Part shown: positions 57,861 through 64,000 of the stretch, in pieces
Numbering within the stretch: the stretch's first letter is position 1
Layout: every line of letters begins with the position of its first letter
NCBI GenBank assembly: GCA_028023455.1
Contig: JAQFVV010000002.1
Span: 31,443,725 to 31,507,724, forward strand
Direction of reading: 5' to 3'
DNA length: 64,000 nucleotides
From: Epiperipatus broadwayi
Lineage: Eukaryota; Onychophora; Udeonychophora; Euonychophora; Peripatidae
Position numbers and translations under genes: made by a program
The notes under the pieces: generated by a model
What the model was told of the DNA's origin: nothing
Database searches by the model: none
Seen by the model: only the letters and a program-made list of their open reading frames with translations

Positions 57861-59012
57861 TCACATTCTCATACCTATAATATATATAAGCAAATTAAAT
57901 TATAACATTCCAAAACATTTTACCTCATTTTGAAATATTTTATAATTGATAATAATGCAAAATTTATTTAAATTAATTCTTAGAAATAATGAAGATTTAC
58001 ATATTGGAAAAACATATTTATAATAATTGTATCTATATCCATTATGATTTATTGAACCTCAATAAATTTGGATATAATTTTCACAGCAAGAATGTTAATG
58101 TTTATTTGGCATCAAACACAATAATAGTGTTTTATATATAGAATATAAGAGAAGCACTGCAAACATCACTCACTTTTTGTGTGTGTGTGTATGTGTATAA
58201 ATATATGAAAGATGCACTAACATAAGTATAACAAATGTTGGAAATATACATATAAACGTGTATTAAATTTTAAAAAAAGTTATAGTTTTAGCATAATTGT
58301 TAAAAAACAGACTGTCAATTTAAAAAACACAAATTTTACATTAATTTTTGCTTTTCTCATATATTTTTTTCAATTTCTTTACAAATTTAAAAGCACACTT
58401 ACAAAGTGGATTTTTTTCTTCCACAAAAAAGATCAATATTTTTTGGGATCTCCATTTTCACAAATTAAAAATTATTTCTATCTTTTTTATCAACATTGTA
58501 TGTAAAGTTAAACAAAACTATATGATCTTTCTAGAATATAGGACATTTTATTTTTACTTTATGTTAACAAAATTAAAATTAATTGTAGAATATAACCACC
58601 TTCAGCAATAAAGCAGATGTTTGTTTTATCTTAAGAAACTTGCATTAAAGTGTCATCCTATGCTTTTTAATATTTATAATTTTAAATGTAGTCTTTGTTT
58701 TTAATTGATCTTATTATTAGAAAAGTTCTAAGAGTGACATTAAATAATGTATTATATGCTCAAGTCACTGAAGATATCTAGATTTTATTATAACATTGAT
58801 GATTTTTAATTTTCTATTTAAACTGAAAAACAGAATTTTCATTTAAAAGTAAAAGATATTGATTTAAACTAAAACTAGAAAATAAATTATACTCATTATA
58901 TAAAAATGCTTAACTTGATAACTTTTAAATTTATTAGAAAATATTATTTGTTTATTTCCAAAAAGCATGGTTATTCTGCCACTTTAGATAGGTGTTTTAC
59001 CATTCTCTAAAG
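57861..59012. other. No recognised feature
   Basis: AT-rich; the 87-aa frame at 58348 is Phe/Lys-rich and unconvincing. Confidence 0.4.
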
Positions 59013-59014
59013 TC

Positions 59015-59262
59015 ATATTAGAACAGGCAAAACTCTCCATACAGTAGTTCTATCTAGTGCAAGCCAGAGTAATCAATGGATGCAAGAAGGTTTGTGCATA
59101 AATCCCTATCCAGTGCCTATTCATCCAATACCCCCAGACTAGTTTCTAGCTTGTGGCTTTCATCAGTAAGGAACCTTGGATCCAAAAGCACTGCACTACT
59201 GTATGGAGAGTTTTGCCTGTTTTTCAGCATGAGAAATGGTGATCATGTGATGTTTAGTAGTT
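59015..59262. repeat. MITE family B copy
   Basis: Left AACAGGCAAAACTCTCCATA, CCAGAGTAATCAATGGATGC; interior CTTTCATCAGTAAGGAACC; right TACTGTATGGAGAGTTTTGC, GGTGATCATGTGATGTTTAG. Internally shortened. The 65-aa frame is chance. Confidence 0.85.
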
Positions 59263-60910
59263 TAATAAAGTGATATTAATGTAGGGATTTTTAATTGCAG
59301 TTTCTAAAAAACTGCTTTCATTGATTTTCTAATTTTAAAAAATCTGAAAATATCAGTATGTTATAGACAATCAGCTTAGATTTAAGGCTTTATTGTATAT
59401 GATAGAAAAAATGTCCAGAAGGTGTTCACTTTCTTCTGGTCTAATGTTTACACAAAGTTTTTGGAATAAAAATAATATGATTTTTCACTTGTTTACAAAA
59501 TATTTTTGATTATTTTTACACACTAATTGATTAATAATTATTTAAAACAAAATGAAATATATATATAAACTTTCATGAAGAAAATCACAGTATTTATAAT
59601 CTCATTATCTGTTAGAAATGAAGGGCTTAAAATCTTTTCAAATATTGTCATAATTATAAAGCAAATATCAGGTTTGAAAGCAGAATTTGATAGATTTATC
59701 ATAAATATACATTTGTTTGTTCACATAAAAAAAACTTAAAAAAATTGTTTATTTTCAGAAAGTGTGTTTACATAAGAATCATTGATGATGTTTGTGGTAT
59801 GTTGTTTTTATTCAAAAATCGGCTTTAAAATATTTTTAAAGGTTGCATATGATTTTTTAAAAATATTATTTATTATAAAATAAAATTTAAAAAAAATCAA
59901 GTTTAAATTACTAAGTTTTAATATAAAATAAAGATTTTATACAGAAGTGAAAGGTTGAGAATTTTCAAAAACTTTCACCAGATGGAGCTAAGAAACTGTC
60001 AGAATTCAAGAGGGTTAATATTAATACTTAAAATGGCATCACCATATTTTAATCCTTAATACCATTATTTTTTGAGCTTTCAGATTGTAAAGAAAGTTTT
60101 ATTTTATGAATTTTCAATCTGTCAGGATTCTGTTTCATAAAGTAGCAAAATCTTTTATCACATTGTTTTACAATTACCCAATCATGATCCTGTGAAATCA
60201 CATTGAATTACAACATGTTCCACACTCCTCTTCTTATGCCTTTCCCATAATATAAACTGTATTGCAAAAAAATGTAAATTTAATGGGAAAAAATACTATA
60301 AATGTAAATATTCACTAGACATATTGATAATAATTGTCATATGGCAACATTATAAGAAAACAATATTATGCCTAAATGTATTTATAATAAATTTATATCT
60401 TAATGCCTTTTAATCATATGACCAATAATTTTATGAATATGAATTCAATTACAGATATATGCTGCATTCATTTGATTGCAAAAACCAGAATTAAAATGTG
60501 CTTTTATTGTTTTTTAATTCTAATACCCAAATGTCAGCATCTATTGAAAAATGCCTGTTTAACAAAATCAGTTCTCATACCTTTATAAGAAGATACTCAG
60601 TCTGCAACTTCAGTTTTTGTGAAAATAAGAAAACCCAACTTTACATATATTTATTTCTTTCTTTATTTTTATTTTGTAAAATTATATCAAATATTTGTTT
60701 CTCAATAAGTATATTAGTCAACAGAAAATATTCTAATGTAAATCATGGAGGACCTTTAATAATCTTTTGCAAAATATTTCTGTCTGCTGTCTGTGATGCT
60801 GACATTTACAATGTATACTATTAACAGCTGGAGTTTATTTTTTATTTTAATTGATAGAAATTTTAATTTAAAAATGTTTTGTGCATTATGAGTTGTAGCA
60901 ATAATAAACT
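59263..60910. other. No recognised feature
   Basis: AT-rich; frames at 60403-60824 are low-complexity. Confidence 0.4.
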
Positions 60911-60914
60911 TCTA

Positions 60915-61095
60915 AAATTACTCCATATAATAGTGCCACCTATTGTAAGCTATAGTAATCACTAAGATACTAGTATGTATTGATAACTACAATTTGCATG
61001 AGGTGATACTTTTGTTTGGAGAATTTTCTACTTTAACTGCTTTTGTAAGCATAAGAAAAAGTGGTTATGTGATGTTTTAATGATGGAACAATATT
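60915..61095. repeat. MITE family B, decayed copy
   Basis: ACTCCATATAATAGTGCCACC at the left; AAGCATAAGAAAAAGTGG and TTATGTGATGTTTTAATG at the right. Confidence 0.65.
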
Positions 61096-61299
61096 AGCTA
61101 AAAGTTAGAAGCTACTGGGAATACAAAGAGTCAGAAATCAATAAAGATTAAGAAGACAGAGTGAAGTCATCTAGCACAGGAGTGAAATAATGCAATTAAG
61201 CTTGTATTACATTGCTTTTTGTTTCATTTGTATAAACAAAAATAATAATTTATATAAAATCTATTTATCTTTTTTTATTATTTTTTATAAAATATTTTT

Positions 61300-61460
61300 C
61301 AGCTCTGTGATATGAAATGGTTTTTCCTTTTTGCAACTTAGGCATGGCTGAGTGCACTTATGGTGAGATCCATCAGATTGGTAGACCTTACCAAGAATGT
61401 ACTCAGTAGTGTCTAAGTTGCAAAATAGAAAAACTATCTCATGTCACAGACATGAAAAAT
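61300..61460. repeat. Small hairpin, about 50-bp arms
   Basis: CTTTTTGCAACTTAGGCATG (61328-61347) is inverted at about 61408-61430 (GTCTAAGTTGCAAAATAG), with flanks TGATATGAAATGG and CTCATGTCAC also pairing. Confidence 0.75.
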
Positions 61461-61479
61461 GTCAAAATATATGTGATAA

Positions 61480-61778
61480 GGGCTTTAAACATCCCATTAA
61501 CAGATTTTAATAATAAGGATAGCTGAAAAGTTGAAGGGTCAAAAAGATTGAAACCTGTCCATTAAGATTTGAAGATTTGCTATCTTAATATAAACTGAAC
61601 ACTGATTATGTATTTGTGTGGGAGATGAACCAACTGATGATGACTGATTTTTCACAAAATACATATATTGGAGATTGTTTATCTTTTTTCACATATATGT
61701 GGTCATGTGTATTGGTTATATAAGATGGAGTGGATAGCTGAAGAGAGCTTAAAAGTCTGGATTCAAATATTACAAATA
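61480..61778 (+). repeat. Hammerhead-bearing family H, copy h
   Basis: GAAACCTGTCCATTAAGATT, TTGCTATCTTAATATAAACT, the core, GATTGTTTATCTTTTTTCAC, GATGGAGTGGATAGCTGAAG, AGTCTGGATTCAAATA. Confidence 0.8.
61628..61671 (+). ncRNA. Hammerhead-like core, copy h
   Basis: ACCAA, CTGATGA (61634-61640), decayed hairpin TGACTG/TTCAC, AAAA, TACATATA, TTGG. Confidence 0.5.
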
Positions 61779-61779
61779 C

Positions 61780-62092
61780 AGCAAAGTGAACATTTTGTAT
61801 TATTTTTATGAAATAAATTAAATATTCATTTCTAAATAATTTGATGACTTTTATGTTTAGATTATGTTGATTTGTAATCACTTTTTGGGGAAATTATTCA
61901 AGTAAAACTTTTATGTCATTAGATATAAAAGAAAGTGGAAATGTCTCCTGTCACATAGTTTGATGATTTTTTAATCATGAGTTTTTATTACTTAAACTTG
62001 TGTTTTATCAAGACATCTATGAAGAATATTATTTTGGAAGAAACATTCATTTATTTAAAATTAGTTTTACAGACTGAATTTATTTGTATTTT
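61780..62092. other. No recognised feature
   Basis: AT-rich. Confidence 0.4.
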
Positions 62093-62094
62093 GA

Positions 62095-62262
62095 TAATTT
62101 ATTTCTATTTAACCACTAAACATCACATGAACACCATTTCCAAAGCGTATACAAGCTGTTAAAATAGTATCAAACTGTCCATATACTAGTCTCATCCAGT
62201 GCAAGCTATAATAATGAGTGCTAAAAGAAAATAATGATCATGTGATATTAAGTTTTTATTAC
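62095..62262. repeat. MITE family B, short copy
   Basis: AAACATCACATGAACACC at the left, CTGTCCATATACTAGTCTC in the middle, AATGATCATGTGATATTAAG at the right; nearly only the two ends. Confidence 0.7.
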
Positions 62263-62394
62263 CAATTCTTCCCATGGGATGGTGGAGACTATGGTTATTA
62301 AAGAATCAAAGACATCTAAAATGTATAGATACTGAACTGGATTCAAATCTGTGATTCTATAAGTAAATGAGCTTGAATTGAAAACATTGTTGTG

Positions 62395-62622
62395 TTTTTA
62401 CTTTAGACTCATAACTTTAGAGTTAACCAAAAATATAAAAAAGACCTGCTGGAAGGTTGCATTAGATCCTAAGATCTAGGTGCAGTGCCGTCATTTCCAA
62501 GATTCATCACTGATGAGAGCCAAAAGCTAAAAACTAGTTTAAGGATATTAAGCACTAGATGGGGATTTTTTGCACAAACTTTCTTGCACATTATTATATG
62601 GAGAGTTTGCTAGTGTTTTATT
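62395..62622. repeat. MITE family B, right-hand portion
   Basis: AAAGACCTGCTGGAAGG, CTAAGATCTAGGTGCAGTGC, TATTAAGCACTAGATGGGG, TATGGAGAGTTTGC. Parallel to 18886-19095. Confidence 0.7.
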
Positions 62623-62764
62623 TCTGTTTAATTCTGTTAGTAGTTTCTTTGTTTTTTTTTTGTTTTTTTGCAAAGTTAATATTTCATTTTAAGGCTAATT
62701 TCCTTTATTAAATTCATATCTTCAATTAGAAAATGTAAAAATTGGAGAGCAAAAGTTACCAATT

Positions 62765-62962
62765 ATAATCATATATCACATGATCACCATTTTTTATGCT
62801 TACACAAGCTGTTTACACAGAGGCTAAACTCTCCATACAGTAGTGCCACCTAGTGCAAGTCAGAGTAATCAATGGATGCAAGAAGTTTTGCACATAAAAT
62901 CCCTATTTCATGCCTACTCATCCAATATCCCCAGACTAGTTTCCAGCCCACTTAAAATGTTA
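62765..62962. repeat. MITE family B, left-hand portion
   Basis: ATATCACATGATCACC, AAACTCTCCATACAGTAGTG, CAATGGATGCAAGAAG, ATCCAATATCCCCAGACTAG. The right half is missing. Confidence 0.8.
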
Positions 62963-63184
62963 ATAATATAGAACTCATAAAAATTAATGTTTCTTTTTTA
63001 AATATTAATATTCTAGAATCTGCGTTAATTAAATGGCAATAAATCAATGATAATCTAGTGTTATTACTTACTCAAAATATTTATGGCCCAGATGTCTCCA
63101 CATTTACAATCAAAAAATTTAATTTTCAATTTTCTATATATTATATTTAAATGAGATATTTATTTTATATAGCGCGATGTTTCT

Positions 63185-63545
63185 GAATTGTAATAAACTA
63201 ATAATCAGCTTTTTAAGCTAATGCACATGCGCTTTGTAGATTTTAACAATAAATGAATACTCTCATTTCCAATACAAGATAAAATCTTTGTGAAAGAATA
63301 GAATGAATCAACCTATTCTTTCACCCCAAATGTATAAGTATGGGAAAATCTTCATGCTCTCATTTCCAGTACTTAAGATTTGCCCATACTTAAACGTTTG
63401 GGTTGAAAGAATAGGTGGATTCATTCTATTCTTTCACAAAGACTTTATCTTGTATTGGGAAATGAGAGTATTCATTTATTGTTAAGATCCACAAAGCGCA
63501 TGGGCATTAGCTTAAAAAGCTGATTATTAGTTTATTATATAGTAT
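63185..63545. repeat. Fold-back family F, near-perfect copy
   Basis: Arms of about 165 bp (63188-63354 and 63370-63538). Shared words: AATAATCAGCTTTTTAAGC, GAATACTCTCATTTCC, CTATTCTTTCACCCCAAA. The spacer is about 15 bp. The 60-aa frame is not a gene. Confidence 0.9.
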
Positions 63546-63840
63546 ATTATAAATTAAGTCACATGATATATGACTTGATTTCTTTGCAATTCTATAGTGA
63601 GTATTTATAAAAATTAATACAGTATTATAATATAAAATTAGTCATTTTAAAACTTCAATAAACAATTTAAATTATTCATTAAAAGAAAAAGAAAATATTT
63701 GTTTATATTAATTCTTTTTAAATTGTATTAAATTGGAAAGATTTCTAAAGTTTCACATTCTGTAAGTAAAATACCACTTTAGGTATTTTATTAAAATTTA
63801 ATTTTATATGTAATAAACAATATGTTGTTTGTACTAAACT
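63546..63840. other. No recognised feature
   Basis: AT-rich. Confidence 0.4.
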
Positions 63841-63844
63841 TAGG

Positions 63845-64000
63845 GTAATTATAAAGGACTTGAACTCAGACTTTCAAACCCCCCACAGCTATCAAATCCA
63901 TCTTATACAACTGATACATTTGATTGCATACATCTTTGTCACATGTACGCAGTCATGTGTATCTGCTGTATAAAATGAGTTGGATAGCTGTGGGGGGGTT
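63845..64000. repeat. Short hairpin of family-H ends, cut by window end
   Basis: AACTCAGACTTTCAAACCCCCC and CAGCTATCAAATCCATCTTA; the inverse GTTGGATAGCTGTGGGGGG runs into the window edge. Confidence 0.85.

Overview
The window is an AT-rich stretch of an animal nuclear genome, most likely a bilaterian invertebrate (a lophotrochozoan or chelicerate would fit, but the sequence does not decide this). It holds one recognisable host-gene piece among dense, decayed mobile elements. The host piece is the last coding exon (29948-30840, +) of a two-pore-domain potassium channel of the THIK (KCNK12/13) type. It is preceded by a classical phase-1 acceptor inside the first GFG selectivity filter. The first exon is not recognisable in the upstream 29.9 kb, so everything to the left may be intron or flanking DNA.

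Layout. 0-2.8 kb: a fold-back repeat, a large tail-to-tail inverted pair of Penelope-like (PLE) 3' ends with GIY-YIG endonuclease coding, and another fold-back. 4.3-7.67 kb: a nearly intact RTE-type LINE (-). 11.1-16.9 kb: a dead hAT transposase interrupted by a 222-bp MITE, a second RTE LINE and a tRNA-derived micro-SINE; the MITE and the SINE have perfect target duplications. 19.1-20.3 kb: the 3' part of a different LINE. 23.38-24.81 kb: a complete Merlin (IS1595-type) DNA transposon with long inverted repeats and a perfect 8-bp duplication. 25-29.3 kb: SINEs, MITEs, an RTE fragment and several copies of a hammerhead-bearing repeat. 30 kb: the channel exon. 32-64 kb: almost entirely fold-back elements, further PLE and LINE fragments and microsatellites.

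The most interesting signal is a dispersed repeat family (25.2, 26.3, 28.7, 29.1, 38.8, 39.0, 40.1, 48.9, 61.6 kb). Its copies carry a type-I hammerhead-ribozyme-like core: CUGANGA, a hairpin that keeps pairing while its bases change, GAAA, a short palindrome, and a UUGG that pairs with the CCAA before the core. A second class of CUGANGA...GAAA motifs with one extra base after the core lies in several other fold-back families and in the PLE ends. The loss of the first G of GAAA is concentrated in copies where it follows C, as CpG decay would produce.

The window does not work as an operon or pathway. The transposons are nested and mutually disrupting, and only the channel exon looks under protein-level constraint. 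Coordinates of repeat edges are read by eye and may be off by tens of bases.
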